The notes under the pieces are model-generated. The model made no database searches, was not told where the DNA came from, and saw nothing but the letters and a program-made list of their open reading frames with translations. Shown one piece after another: positions 11,415 through 23,545 of a stretch of 64,000 nt of DNA; the first letter of the stretch is position 1; every line of letters starts with the position of its first letter. A program made the position numbers and the translations under genes. Location: positions 124,001-188,000 of the forward strand of contig JANEZZ010002668.1 of NCBI GenBank assembly GCA_026122225.1, given 5' to 3'. This stretch comes from Heloderma charlesbogerti. Lineage: Eukaryota > Chordata > Lepidosauria > Squamata > Helodermatidae.

Positions 11415-12052
11415 CTTAATTAGGTTATTATTATTTTTATTTTATTTTTTTATTTCATTTCTATACCGCCCAATAGCCAAAGCTCTCTGGGTGGTTCACA
11501 AAAATTAAAACCAAACAACACACAATAAAACTATTTAAAATATATAGAACATTAAAACCACAATATAACAATACAACCACAATAAAACCTAGCAGCAGTG
11601 CAGGAGTTTAAAATACAGATTTTAAACAGCAAAGATAAAAATTTAGAAAGCTAAAATGCTAAAATGCCTGGGAAAATAAAAAGGTCTTCATCTGGCACCG
11701 AAAGGAATACAATGTAGGTGCCAGGCGAATCTCACTAGGGAGCTCATTCCAGAGCCGGGGTGCCACAGCAGAAAAAGCCCTCTTCCTAGTAGCCACCCGC
11801 CTCACTTCCTTTGGCAGGGGCTCACGGAGAAGGGCCACTGATGATGATCTTAAGGTCCGGGCAGGCATATATGGGAGGAGGCGATCCTTCAGGTAACCTG
11901 GCCCCAAGCCGTTAAGGGCTTTGAATGTTAACACCAGCACTTTAAATCGGGCCTGGAAATGAACTGGCAGCCAGTGCCGCTGGAAAAGGTTAGACCAAGC
12001 TAGGTGCAACCAGATTTCAGACTGCACCAAGGGATACTGGAACACAGAAGTA
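11415..12052 (-). mobile_element. L2-type LINE, 5'-truncated
   Basis: Minus-strand LINE end. A 128-residue open frame is followed by an AT-rich 3' region containing the phrase ctctgggtggttcacaaa on the plus strand. The tail of this family recurs at 12560-12625 and 14098-14165, and a related coding end lies at 43185-43515. Confidence 0.8.
11659..12045 (-). pseudogene. L2-type LINE ORF2 C-terminal remnant
   Basis: The 128-residue frame covers the region after the reverse-transcriptase domain. It includes HWLPVHFQARFKVL, LRSSSVALLREP, RAFSAVAPRLWNELPSEIR and a final MKTFLFSQAF, an order typical of L2/Maui-like LINEs (WLP, RAFS..APRLWN.LP, K..LF..AF). It has no endonuclease or catalytic YADD motif, because the copy is heavily 5'-truncated. 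It is open but cannot encode a working enzyme. Confidence 0.8.
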
Positions 12053-12372
12053 TAGATGTTCTCAACTTAGAACATAAAAAAGACAGCCATTATTTCGATC
12101 TGCATCTAGTAGCTTAAATTAAATCATAGACAGAACAATGTAGATAAAAGAAAACAATTTGGGAGTCTTGGCAGGCTAGCTGTGGTAAAATGACCACTAC
12201 TTCTTGAAGATTTCTCCTGTTCTTATACAATGATATTAGTGATTTGGTTATAAAAAGACAGCACATATTGAAACTGTTGCAAGGCATGGCAACAGAAGTA
12301 TTTACAATTTAGGCCATAAATGTGGACAGTAAAGGTGGGCAGTATTAAGACTTAGGCCATAAAGGTTATTAA

Positions 12373-12484
12373 GGGTGCAATCTTTCTGCATGTTTTGGAT
12401 AGGAAAAAAGTCCTACAACACTGGCTGACGAATGCTGGGCGTTGTAGACCATTTTTCTGTATAAACATGCATAAGATTATGCCC
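12373..12484. mobile_element. MITE of the gggtgcaatc family, short form
   Basis: Left terminus gggtgcaatctttctgcatg and right terminus acatgcataagattatgccc are inverted copies. The interior has aaaaaagtcctacaacac opposite gttgtagaccatttttctgt, so it folds end to end. It shares termini with 568-887 and 46796-46884. Confidence 0.75.
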
Positions 12485-12559
12485 TAAGTTGATCTCTTTA
12501 CTATTATCATTAATTATATATGATGAGACATCGATTATTTTTTAACTCAAGGGTTACAC

Positions 12560-12625
12560 ATACAGTATTGATTTATTTTATTTATTTGTGGCAATTATAT
12601 ACCGCTGAATATAATAAAATCTCAG
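12560..12625 (-). mobile_element. LINE 3' tail fragment
   Basis: An AT-rich tract followed by ggcaattatataccgctgaa resembles the 3' tail of the L2-type element at 11415 (ttctataccgcccaatagcc). Short and diverged. Confidence 0.35.
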
Positions 12626-13184
12626 TGGTTGCACAATACATTGCACAGTTCTAGTCACATCTAGGTCTGTATTTGAAAGCCTCGGTTGCAATAAAGTCTG
12701 CTTCCTGCCACATATTTCCCTAAGGTCAAAGTGGAAGTTCTACTAGCTTTACTTGCCAGTTTAGAACTTGCAAGTAGGATAGGTATGTCTGCGTCCTGCT
12801 GCAAAAGCTGATTTTTCTCATTCCAACACGCTTTATTATGCTGCCATCTGATGGATCAATTGTACCACTGCACTATTTGCTGTAATCTGTATCTGAAATG
12901 GAAAAAGCAATTTGCACAAATATATTTCAAAAATAATTTCCCCTTCTAACTTCTATTTATACATATGTGGATGGAAATTTATAATGGAAATGTTAATGAC
13001 CACCCCAAAATTGTATCATCCACAGAGGGAACTAAATACATACAGCTCTTTATCCCTGCCAGGCATATACACAAAATTGTATACACACACACAATCTAGA
13101 GACGTTGCTAGATAATGTTTGTTAACCCCACCTGCCCTTTTGCAACCTCTTTGTTTCCCTGTGAAAGAGGAAGTTTTTCTGCCT

Positions 13185-13750
13185 CTTCTGTTGGGTTGCT
13201 GAGAATTTTGGAGAAATTTCACAGTGTACAGGGCTTCAGTGCTTACCTTACTGTAAGATGTTGGCCAAGGAGTGCGTGCACTCTTTCTTTTACCATTTTC
13301 CCCATTCTGTCCTTGCAGCCTCTCTGGCTGGTTGAGCTTCTTGGAAAGCCCCCTAGAGGACTTAAGGACTTAATCAGGATTTCCTCCCATGGGGCTTTCC
13401 AGTGCTGCTGCCTGCTGCGTGCCTGAAAGCTGAGCGAGGAGTTATTGTTTCTTTTCTCATTATTTTTCTTCCTGTTGTTGTATTTTAATAACAACCAAGC
13501 AAAACCAAAAATGCCTTTCACAACTTTCAGGCACTCAACAGGGAGCTGCATGGGGAGTAAGCCCTGGCTATGACCTCCAGGGGGCTTCCCAAGAAGCTGA
13601 AGCAGCTGGAGGGGCTGCAAGGAGCGGGAGGAAATGGTAAAAGGAAGAGCAGCCCCACTCCCCTCAGCCACCTCCTTAGAGTAAGGTAAGCACTGAAGCC
13701 CTGCACCCTGAGAAATTTCTCCAGAATTCTCACCCTTTCCCACAGTTTCC
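13185..13750. mobile_element. Foldback element with arms of about 250 bp
   Basis: The left arm (about 13188-13440) and right arm (about 13500-13745) are imperfect inverted copies. The left carries cagggcttcagtgcttacct, and the reverse complement of the right carries the same phrase. Open frames on opposite strands therefore give similar peptides (VQGFSAYLT in both). The spacer is a T-rich stretch around 13441-13499. The arms contain cagcctctctggctggttga and related GC-rich text. Non-autonomous foldback or composite MITE; family not recognised. Confidence 0.75.
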
Positions 13751-13859
13751 GGGTGCAATTCCTTTTTGCCCCCCGCCCATGAATGGTTGAAAATAAATAT
13801 ATCAAAAAATGCAACACGGTGCTATTGTTAACTAATGGAGGCATCCTTCTAAGTAAATA

Positions 13860-14080
13860 ATTTAGGGAGAAATCCTATGGTCCTTGGGACCACAGGATAT
13901 TTCAGAGTCCCCCCGCCAAGGCCATAGGCACTTGCTACAATCTTGGAAGCGAAAATCGGAATGGAGATTGTTTCCCAAGCCCCCTGCAGCTGCCATGGAA
14001 AGGGGCGGGGAGGGGAGGGGGAGAAGCCAAGGGCCTGCAACACCTACAGCCTCCCAGCTCCCACCCCCAGGACTCCACTA
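13860..14080. repeat. Possible MITE or GC-rich repeat
   Basis: It begins with a compact hairpin at 13871-13897 (atcctatggtcc, then gaccacaggat after ttgg) and continues GC-rich to about 14080. The caatcctatgg-like start resembles local MITE termini, but I did not find a matching far end. Confidence 0.3.
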
Positions 14081-14097
14081 TACCAGCTCAAAAGTGC

Positions 14098-14165
14098 ATT
14101 TATTTATTCATTCATTCATTTATTCATTTCATTTCTATACCACCCAATAGCCAAAGCTCTCTCAT
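14098..14165 (-). mobile_element. L2-type LINE 3' tail fragment
   Basis: An attcattcattcatttattc tract followed by tataccacccaatagccaaa and gctctct matches the 3' tail of the element at 11415-12052. Only the tail remains. Confidence 0.65.
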
Positions 14166-14226
14166 TTACTGAGAAAAGCAACAGAACGGAGAGTGGAAAG
14201 GTGAAGGTCATATCCGTTGCTCCTTA

Positions 14227-16395
14227 AAATCATAAGAACATAAGGAGAGACATGCTGGATCAGACCAAGGGTCCATCTAGTCCAACATTCTGTTCACATA
14301 GTGGCCAACCAGCTGTCAACTAGGAACCCACAAACAGGGCATGAGCGCAACAGCACCCTCCCACCCATGTTCCCCAGCAACTCGTGTACATAGACTCACT
14401 GCCTCTGGTATTGGAGGTAGCACATAGCCATCAATACTAGTAGCCATTAATAGCCTTTTCCTCCAGGAATGTGTCCAACTCCCTTTTAAAGCCATCTAAA
14501 TTTGTGGCCAATGCTACATCCTGTGGTAGTAAATTCCATAGTTTAACTATGTGCCGTGTGAAGAAGTACTTTCTCTTATCTGTCCTGAATCTCCCACCAG
14601 TCAGCTTCACGGGATAACCCTGGGTTCTAGTATTTTGAGAGAGGGAGAAATTTTTCTCCCTATCCACATTCTCCACACCTTGCATAATCTTGTAGACCTC
14701 TATCATGTCTCCCCTTACCCTCCTTTTTTTCAGGCTAAACAATCCCAGCTGTTGTAACCTTCTCTCATAGAGAGATGCTCCAGCCCCTTGAACATTTTAG
14801 TTGTCCCTTTCTGCACTTTTTACAATTCCACAGTATCTTTTTTGAGGTGTGGTGACCAGAAATGGACACAGTATTCCAAGTGTGGTCACACCATGGATTT
14901 GTATAGGGGCAGTATGATGTTGGCAGTTTTATTCTCAATCCCTTTTCTGATTATGCCTAACATGGAGTTTGCTTTTTCTTTACAGTGGCTGCATACTGGG
15001 TTCACATCTTCATTGAGCTGTCTACGACAGCCAAAAGATCTCTTTCTTGGTCAGTCACCACTAGCTCAGATCCCATCAAGCTATACTTGAAGTTGGGATT
15101 TTTGGCCACAACATGCATCACTTTACATTTGCTTACATTGAACTGCATTTGCCATTTAGATGCCCATTCTCCCAGTTTGGAGAGATCCTTTTGGAGCTCT
15201 TAACAATCACTTTTTGTTTTAACCACGCTAAATAATTTGGTGTCATCGGCAAACTTGGCCACTTCACTGCTCACTCCTAATTCCAGATCATTTATGACAG
15301 GTTGAAAAGCATTGGTCCTAATACAGATTCCCTGTGGGACCCCACTATTTACTTCCCTCCGTTGGGACAATTTCCCATTTATTCCTACTCTCTGCTTTCT
15401 GTTCTTTAACCAGTTACTGATCCATACGAGAACCTGTCCTCTGATTCCATGACTAAGTTTGCTCAGGAGTCTTTGGTGAGGGACTTTGTCAAAAGCCTTT
15501 TGGAAGTCCAAGTAAACAATGTCTACTGGATCACCCCTGTCTACATGTTTATTGACACTCTTAAAGTACTCTTAAAAGGTTAGTGAGACACGACTTACCT
15601 TGCGGAAGCCGTGTTGATTCTTTTTCAGCAGGGCTTGTCCTTCTATTTGCTTACTAATTTTATCTTTAATAATGCCTTCAACCAATTTACCCGGAACAGA
15701 CAGTAAGCTAACCGGCCTGTAATTTCCCGGATCCCCCCAGATCCCTTTTTGAAAATTGGTGTTACATTGGCCATCTTCCACTCCTCTGGTATAGAGGCTA
15801 ATCTTAGGGACATGTTACATATTTTGATTAGAAGATCAGCACAGCAATTTCATATTTGAGTTCTTTGAGAACTCTAGGATGGATACCATCTGGGCCCAGT
15901 GATTTATTTGCTTTCAATTTATCAATAAGGTTGAGAATTTCATCTTCTGTCACCACTATTTGCCTCAGTTCCTCAGACTCCCTTCTTGAAAACATCAGTA
16001 CAGGCACAGGTATCTGCCCTATATTTTCTGCAGTGAAGATGGATGAAAAGAATTCATTCTGCTTCTCTGCAATCTCCTTGTCCTCCTTCAGTACTCCTTT
16101 AACTCCATGGTCATCCAGTGGTCCAACTGCCTCCCTAGCTGGTTTTCTGCTTCTGATATATTTAAAGAATTCTTTATTGCTAGCCTTGATGTTGCTAATG
16201 ATATGCACTTCAAAATGCTTTTTTACATCTCTTATTGTCTGCTTGTATCATCTTTGTGCAAGCTTGTGCTCCCTTTTGTTTTCCTTACTTGGGCAGGTCT
16301 TCCATTTTCTGAAAGAAGCTCTCTTTTCTCTAATAGCTCCCTTAACACTGCTCGTTAACCATCCTTCTGCTCTGCCAGGCATTATCAAACTCCAG
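14227..16395 (-). mobile_element. CR1-group LINE, 2.2 kb, 5'-truncated
   Basis: A minus-strand LINE covering the end of the endonuclease-RT linker, the RT domain, the C-terminal region and the 3' UTR. The 3' UTR (14227-14436) ends in the complement of aatcataagaacataagg, a phrase also found at 55071 and related to the end at 443. The coding part is split into several frames. It lies sense-oriented in the inferred host intron. Confidence 0.85.
14437..16390 (-). pseudogene. CR1-group reverse transcriptase, broken ORF2
   Basis: Reading from high to low coordinates: 15828-16208 carries ANKSLGPDGIHPRVLKEL, the RT thumb/finger motif; 15572-15781 carries DPGNYRPVSLLSVPGKLVE and KKNQHGFRK; 15200-15511 carries DFQKAFDKVPHQRLLSKLS, REVNSGVPQG and the catalytic KFADDTKLF motif; 14437-14742 carries LFSLKKRRVRGDMIEVYKIM-like residues and ends DTFLEEKAINGY. 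The order is right for CR1-type RT. Frameshifts and stops separate the blocks, notably between 15511 and 15572 and downstream of 15200. Non-functional. Confidence 0.85.
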
Positions 16396-17545
16396 ATGGA
16401 ATAATTAACTGGCAGAGCAATTCTATGGAAGCGGGGGAGAATCCATGGCAGGTATTCCAGCATATCCAAGGGTGATTGGTGGGGGATCTTCGTTACTTTT
16501 ATTCCTTTTAATAAAATTGATATTGATGGGAAGGAATTTACTATGCCAACTTCAGAGCTGGCATCACTCCAGACCCATGGGGGGGCACATAGGATCCTGT
16601 TGGCTTTCCCCAACACACCCATAGAATGCCCCAATTCTGGACCAAACACTAGTGGAGCACTGCTACCATTCAGTAATGGCAGTAGAGCATTCCACCATCA
16701 CACCAGGGAGATGTCCAGCTGCAAACCTCCCTCTATGCCCGCAGACTGCCCCCTCTGTCTGCAGCATCCTATAATTCCTCAGCCAACCTCCCATGGAACA
16801 TAGAGTTGCTCCCTAAAACATGTATTAGCTGGCGGGGGGGGGGGAGTTTGCAGTTATGGAACTAAAAACAACAGATTCTATGCAAAACTGATGTTACATC
16901 ACTGTATATCTGCAAGGATTATTAAAACAGACCCCTGTAAAAAACAAACAAAAACAAAAAAATCCTAACATCCTTAAAGTAGAACTGAGCCAAATCTGAG
17001 TTTAAGCTTTCATAACAGAATGTGCATGTCCCAACAAATTATGCAAGAGTTGTAACTATTTCACTGTTTGTTGTCCCTGTCCTGAACAGAAAGCACTCCT
17101 TTCCTTAAAAGATAAGAAACAGAATGCATCATTTGGTTCTAGCAAAGTGAAGCCTTATGGCTAATTCACACATTACCAGAGACAAACATGTTTTTAAAGG
17201 ATTTGTATAGATGGCAATGAACCCTGATCAATTGGTGGCTCACTGGCACTCAAACACATTTTAAGTCAGTGTACACATCATTCCATTGGTCTGATCCACA
17301 TATTATGAGAGTATACATGATGTATTAAGTGCTTTGTCTATCAATACAAGTCTTTCCTGCAGATTTACCATCTGCAGAGCTTTATCTAGGAAATTTCATG
17401 ATAACAGAACTGATAAAACTGAATGATTTTTCAGACCTCTCTGTTAAAGTCAGAGTAAAGTTCTGTATACATTGACTGAAAGCCGTGATTCAAAATTACA
17501 TCTTTCTTCACGTAGTTTATCACCACCTGAACATTCTTTTGTTTT
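16396..17545. other. Non-coding interval
   Basis: The left half (to about 16840) is GC-richer, with repeated ccatggg-type words, and ends in a G10 run near 16835; it may be an unrecognised repeat. The right half is ordinary AT-rich DNA. No exon seen. Confidence 0.35.
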
Positions 17546-18004
17546 AGGGGTGGGGCTTGAACCCCAGCAAAGGAGATCGTTACCTTGTCGTGGTGCTGGA
17601 GCCTGAGCACCTCAATTACGCCATGAGCTAAACCGTGAAGCTCATGGTCACGGGAAGGTCATGGCAGAGAGGTCAGACTAAATACGATCCCTGGAGAAGG
17701 CAATGGCAACCCACCCCTGTATTCTTGCCGTGAAAACTTAATGGATCAGTACAACCAGAGATATGGCGGTATACCATCGGAAGATGGGACTCCCAGGTCG
17801 GAAGATGGTCAAAATGCTACTGGGGAGGAACAGAGGATAAGTTCAACTAGCCCCAGATGTGATGACGCAGCTACCTCAAAGCCGAAAGGACGGCTAGCAG
17901 CCGATGGTGCTGGTGGTGAACGACGAATCCGATGTTCTAAAGATCAAAACACCATAGGAAACTGGAATGTAAGATATATGAGCCAGGGCAAATTGGATGT
18001 GGTT

Positions 18005-18015
18005 ACTGGGGAGAT
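18005..18015 (+). repeat. Target-site duplication, left copy (BovB-1)
   Basis: actggggagat occurs here, immediately before the BovB 5' end (ccccttcatggatcac), and again at 21232-21242 after its 3' end. The sequence belongs to the host RTE element, whose reading continues across. Confidence 0.92.
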
Positions 18016-21000
18016 CCCCTTCATGGATCACTGCCTTGTTGTGGCAAAGGGGCCTGCGTAACTCAATGAAGCCATAAGCTATGCCATGCAGGGCCACCCA
18101 AGATGGACAGGTCATGGCAGAGAGTTCTGACAAAATGTGGTCCACTGGAGAAGGAAATGGCAACCCACTCCAGTATTCTTGCCAAGAAAACCCCATGGAA
18201 CGTAACACAAGGCAAAAAAAGATGACACCGGAAGATGAGCCCCTCAGGTCGGAAGGTGTCCAATATACTACTAGGGAAGAGCAGAGGGTATTTCCAAGTA
18301 GCGCCAGAAAGAGTGAAGCGGCTGGGCCAAAGCCAAAAGGACACTCAGCTGTGGATGTGTCTGGTGGTGAAAAGAAAATCCGATGCTGTAAAGAACAATA
18401 TTGTTTAGGAACCTGGAATGTCAGATCAATGAATCAAGGTCAGCTGGAGGTGGTCAAACATGAGATGGCAAGATTGAACATCGACATCTTGGGAATCAGC
18501 GAACTAAAATGGACAGGCAAGGGCGAATTTAATTCAGGTGACCAATCATATCTACTATTGTGGGCAAGAATCCCTTAGAAGAAATGGAGTAGCACTCATA
18601 GTCAACAAAAGAGTGGGAAAAGCAGTACTGGGGTACAATCTCAAAAACGATAGAATGATCTCAGTATGAATCCAAGGCAAACCATTCAACATCACAGTAA
18701 TTCAAGTCTACGCCCCAACCACTGATGCCGAAGAAGCTGAGGTTGATCGGTTCTATGAAGACCTACAACACCTTCTAGTACTAACACCAGAAAAAGATGT
18801 CCTCTTCATCAAAGGGGATTGGAATGCTAAAGTAGGAAGTCAAGAAATCACCGGGATGACAGGCAGGCATGGCCTTGGTGTACAAAATGAAGCAGGACAA
18901 AGGCTAATAGAGTTTTGCCAAGAGAACACGCTGATCATAGCAAACACTCTTTTCCAACAGCACAAGAGACGACTCTACACATGGACATCACCAGATGGTC
19001 AATATCGAAATCAGATTGATTATGTCCTTTGCAGCCAAAGATGGAGAAGCTCTATACAGTCAGTCAAAACAAGACCTGGAGCTGACTGTGGCTCAGATCA
19101 TGAGCTGCTTGTTGCAAAATTTTGGCTTAAATTGAAGAATGTAGGGAAAACCACTAAACCATTCAGGTATGACCTAAATCATATCCCTTATGAATATACA
19201 GTGGAGGTGAGGAATACATTTCAGGGATTAGACCTGATAGACAGAGTGCATGAGGAACTATGGACGGAGGTCCATAACATTGTTCAGGAGGCAGCAACTC
19301 AATCCATCCCAAAGAAAAAGAAATGCAAGAAAGCCAAGTGGCTGTCTGATGAGGCTTTACAAGTAGCTGAGGAAAGAAGGGAAGCGAAAAGCAAGAGAGA
19401 AAGGGGAAGATATATCCAACTGAATGCAGAGTTCCAGAGAAAAGCAAGGAGAGACAAGAAGGCCTTCTTAAATGAACAATGCAAAGAAATCGAGGAAAAC
19501 AACAGAATGGGAAAGACTAGAGATCTCTTCAAGAAAATCGGAGTTCTCAAGGGAACGTTTTGTGCAAAGACGGGCATGATCAAGGACAAAGAAGGCAGGG
19601 ACCTAACAGAAGCAGATGAGATTAAGAAGAGGTGGAAAGAATACAGAGAAGAACTATACAGGAAAGATCTGAATGTCCCTGATAGCCATGATAGTGCGGT
19701 CACCGAACTTGAGCCGGACATCCTCGAGAGTGAAGTCAAGTGGGCCTTAGGAAGCATTACTAACAACAAAGCCAGCGGAGATGACAGTATTCCAGCTGAG
19801 CTATTTAAAATCCTAAAAGATGATGCTGTTAAAGTGCTGCATTGAATATGCCAACAAATTTGGAACACTCAACAATGGCCGCAAGACTGGAAAAGGTCAG
19901 TTTACATTCCAATTCCAAAGAAGGGCAACGCCAAAGAGTGTTCAAACTACCGCACAATTGCGCTCATTTCACATGCCAGCAAGGTGATGCTCAAAATCCT
20001 ACAAGCTAGGCTTCAGCAGTATGCGAACCGAGAACTACCGAAAGTACAAGCTGGGTTTCGAAGAGGCAGAGGAACTAGAGATCAAATCGCCAACATTCGC
20101 TGCATCATGGAGAAAGCAAGAGAATTCCAGAAAAATGTCTATTTCTGCTTCATTGACTACGCTAAAGCCTTTGATTGTGTGGATCACAACAAACTGTGGC
20201 AAATTCTTAAAGTGATGGGAGTACCAGACCACCTTACCTGTCTCCTGAGAAACCTGTACGAGGGTCAAGAAGCAACAGTAAGAACCAGACATGGAACAAC
20301 CGATTGGTTCAAAATTGGGAAAAGAGTACAACAAGGCTGCATATTGTCACCCTGCTTATTTAACTTATATGCAGAGTACATCATGAGAAATGCCGGGTTG
20401 GATGAATCAGAGGTCGGAATTAAGATTGCTGGGAGAATTATCAACAACCTCCAATATGCAGACGATACCACCCTAATGGCAGAAAGCGAAGAGGATCTCA
20501 ACAGCCTCTTGTTGAGGGTGAAAGAGGAAAGTGCACAAGCTGGTTTGAAACTCAACATTAAAAAAACTAAGATCATGGCATCTGGCCCCATCACTTCCTG
20601 GCATAGAGAAGGGGAAGAAATGGAAGCAGTGACAGATTTTACTTTCTTGGGCTCCAAGATCACTGCAGACGGTGACTGTAGCCATTAAATTAAAAGACGC
20701 TTGCTCCTTGGGAGGAAAGCTATGGCCAACCTAGACAGCATAGTAAGAAGCAGAGACATCACCTTGCCAGCAAAGGTCCGTCTAATCAAAGCTATGGTTT
20801 TCCCAGTAGTAATGTATGGCTGTGAGAGCTGGACTATAAGGAAGGCTGAGTGCCGAAGAATGAATGCTTTCGAACTGTGGTGCTGGAGAAGACTCTTACG
20901 AGTCCCTTGGACTGCAAGGAGGTCAAATCAGTCCATCCTAAAGGAAATCAACCCTGACTGCTCATTGGAAGGACAGATACTGAAGCTGAAGCTCAAATAT

Positions 21001-21231
21001 TTTGGCCACCTAATGCGAAGAGAAAACTCTCTGGAAAAGACCCTGATGCTGGGAAAGACTGAAGGCAAAAGGAGAAGGGGACGGCAGAGGATGAGTTGGC
21101 TAGATAGCATCACCGATGCAATGAATATGAACTTGAGCACACTCCGGGAGAGACAGCAGGACAGGAAGGCCTGGCGTGCTATGGTCCATGGGGTCACGAA
21201 GAGTCGGACACGACTGAACAACTGAACAACA
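18016..21231 (+). mobile_element. BovB LINE copy 1, full length (3216 bp)
   Basis: The 5' end ccccttcatggatcactgcc is identical in position to the ends of the other two BovB copies. The 3' end carries gaagagtcggacacgactga and a short aacaactgaacaaca tail. Perfect 11-bp target duplications flank it. It lies inside the RTE element of 17546-24591, so it is the younger insertion. Intact ends but a broken frame (see pseudogene entry). Confidence 0.95.
18081..21225 (+). pseudogene. BovB endonuclease-reverse transcriptase, broken
   Basis: An APE-type endonuclease leads into reverse transcriptase. Visible motifs: LGTWNVRSMNQG, LNIDILGISELKWTG, KGDWNAKVGSQ, the GSDHELLVAK endonuclease motif, then PIPKKGNAKECSNYRTIALI, QAGFRRGRGTRDQIAN, FIDYAKAFDCVDHNKLW, QGCILSPCLFNLYAEYI and catalytic YADDTTLMAE. 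The C-terminus reads FELWCWRRLLRVPWTARRSN and GVTKSRTRLNN. Lesions: a +1 frameshift near 18545 and stops TGA at 18667-18669, TGA at about 19843 and TAA at about 20686. Otherwise long open blocks remain (329, 234 and 174 residues), so decay is modest. The TGA at 18667 is shared with both other BovB copies. Confidence 0.92.
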
Positions 21232-21242
21232 ACTGGGGAGAT
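21232..21242 (+). repeat. Target-site duplication, right copy (BovB-1)
   Basis: Second copy of actggggagat. Directly after it the host RTE element resumes (gtcaagattaaatatagaca). Confidence 0.92.
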
Positions 21243-21268
21243 GTCAAGATTAAATATAGACATTTTGG

Positions 21269-22933
21269 GTGTCAGTAAACCGAAATGGACTGGAATGGGC
21301 CACCACATCAAATGACCACCAGATCTACTACTGTGGACAAGAAGACCACAGAAGAAATGGAGTAGCCTTCATAATTCATAATAAAGTGGCTAAAGCAGTG
21401 CTTGGATACAATCCAAAAAATGATAGAATTACCTCAATTCGAATTCAAGGTAAGCCATTTAACATCACAGTGATCCAAATATACGCCCCAACCACAGATG
21501 CTGAAAAAGCAGAAGTAGATCAGTTCTATGAGGATCTGCAGCACCTACTGGATAATACGCCAAAAAAAGATGTTATTTTCATTACAGGAGACTGGAATGC
21601 TAAGGTGGGTAGTCAAACGACACCTGGAATTACAGGCAAGCATGGTCTGGGAGAACAAAATGAAGCGGGACATAGGCTGATAGAATTTTGCCAAGACAAC
21701 TCACTGTGCATAACAAACACTCTCTTCCAACAACCTAAAAGACGACTTTATACATGGACTTCACCAGATGGTCGACACCGAAATCAGATTGACTACATCC
21801 TTTGTAGCCAAAGGTGGTGGACATCTATACAGTCGGTAAAAACAAGACCTGGAGCTGACTGTAGTTCAGATCATGAACTTCTTATTGCACAATTTAGAAT
21901 TAGGCTAAAGAGAATAGGGAAGACCCACAGACCAGTTAGATATGAGCTCACTAATATTCCTCATGAATATGCAGTGGAGGTGAAGAATAGATTTAAGGGG
22001 CTAGATTTAGTAGATAGGGTCCCAGAAGAACTATGGACAGACGTTCGCAACATTGTTCAGGAGGCAGCAACAAAAAATGTCCCAAAGAAAAAGAAAATCA
22101 AGAAGGCAAGATGGCTGTCGGCTGAGACACTGGAAGTAGCCCAGGAAAGAAGGAAAGCAAAAGGCAACAGTGACAGGGAGAGATATGCCCAATTCAATGC
22201 AAAATTCCAGAGGTTAGCCAGAAGAGATCAGGAATTATTTTTAAACAAGCCATGTGCGGAAGTGGAAGAAGATAACAAAATAGGAAGGACAAGAGACCTC
22301 TTCCAGAAAATTAGAAACATTGGAGGTAAATTCCAGGCAAAAATGGGTATGATCAAAAACAAAGATGGCAAAGACCTAACAGAAGCAGAAGAGATCAAGA
22401 AAAGGTGGCAAGAATATATGGAAGATCTGTATAGGAAAGATAATAATATCAGGGATAGATTTGATGTTGTGGTCAGTGAGTTAGAGCCAGACATCCTGAA
22501 GAGTGAGGTTGAATGGGCTTTAAGAAGCATTGCTAACAACAAGGCAGCAGGAGATGACGGTAACCCAGCTGAACTGTTTAAAATCTTGCAAGATGACGCT
22601 GTCAAGGTGATGCATGCCATATGCCAGCAAATTTGGAAAACACAAGAATGGCCACCAGATTGGAAAAAATCAACTTATATCCCCATACCAAAAAAGGGAA
22701 ACACTAAAGAATGTTCAAACTATCGAACAGTGGCACTTATTTCACATGCCAGTAAGGTCATGCTCAAGATCTTGCAAGGTAGACTCCAGCAATTCATGGA
22801 ACGAGAATTGCCAGATGTACAAGCTGGGTTTAGAAAAGGCAGAGGAACTAGAGACCAAATTGCCAATATCTGCTGGATAATGGAGAAAGCCAGGGAGTTT
22901 CAGAAAAACATCTATTTCTGTTTTATTGACTAA
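21269..22933 (+). pseudogene. RTE endonuclease-RT, N-terminal 554-residue open block
   Basis: The longest open frame in the window and part of the RTE family distinct from BovB. The endonuclease has RIQGKPFNITVIQIYAPTT, TGDWNAKVGSQ near residue 105 and SSDHELLIAQ near residue 200. The linker and start of RT follow (PIPKKGNTKECSNYRTVALI near 471, QAGFRKGRGTRDQIANICW). It stops at 22931-22933, where the BovB equivalent reads FIDYAKAFD and this copy has a stop in place of the tyrosine. The frame simply continues from upstream, so the first codon is not a real start. The upstream part of this protein lies before the BovB insertion (from about 17741). Confidence 0.88.
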
Positions 22934-23068
22934 TCTAAAGCCTTTGACTGTGTGGATCATAACAAATTGTGGCAAGTTCTTGGTGATATGGGGATACCAA
23001 GTCATCTTGTCTGCCTCCTGAGGAATCTGTATAACGACCAAGTAGCAAGGGTAAGAACAGACCACGGA

Positions 23069-23545
23069 TCATAGAATCATAGAATCATAGAACAGTAGGG
23101 TTGGAAGGGGCCTACAAGGCCATCGAGTCCAACCCCCTGCTCAATGCAGGAATCCAAGTCAGAGCATCCCTGACAAATGGCTGTCCAGCCTCATCTTGAA
23201 GGCCTCCAGTGTGGGAGAGCCCACCACCTCCCCAGGTAATTGGTTCCATTGTCGTATTGCTCTTACAGTCAGGAGGTTTTTCCTGATGTTCAGCCGGAAT
23301 CTGGCTTCCTGTCACTTGAGCCCATTATTCCGTGTCCTGCACTCTGGGATGATCAAGAAGAGATCCTGGCCTTCTTCTCTGTGACAACCTTTCAAGTACT
23401 TGAAGAGTGCTATCATATCTTCCATCAGTCTTCTCTTCTCAAGGCTAAACATGCCCAGTTCTTTCAGTCTCTCTTCATAGGGCTTTGTTTCCAGTCCCCT
23501 GATCATCTTTGTTACCCTCCTCTGAACCCTCTCCAGTTTGTCTTA
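23069..23545 (-). mobile_element. CR1 LINE 3' end, inserted in the RTE element
   Basis: The plus strand starts with atcatagaatcatagaatca, the inverted form of the 8-bp repeat (attctatg)n that ends CR1. The minus strand encodes [20 protein letters not shown] and [18 protein letters not shown], the CR1 C-terminal signature, within 23312-23506. The copy is 5'-truncated at about 23545. It interrupts the RTE reading frame just after codons for VRTDHG. Confidence 0.92.

Noticed and set aside
13115..13844. Opposed frames sharing VQGFSAYLT, possible duplicated gene
   Set aside because: Explained by the inverted arms of the foldback element at 13185-13750; no splice sites or family.
18081..21225. Host gene of the 'craniofacial development protein 2-like' type
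   Set aside because: Such database names usually come from BovB/RTE frames; target duplications and stops show a transposon.
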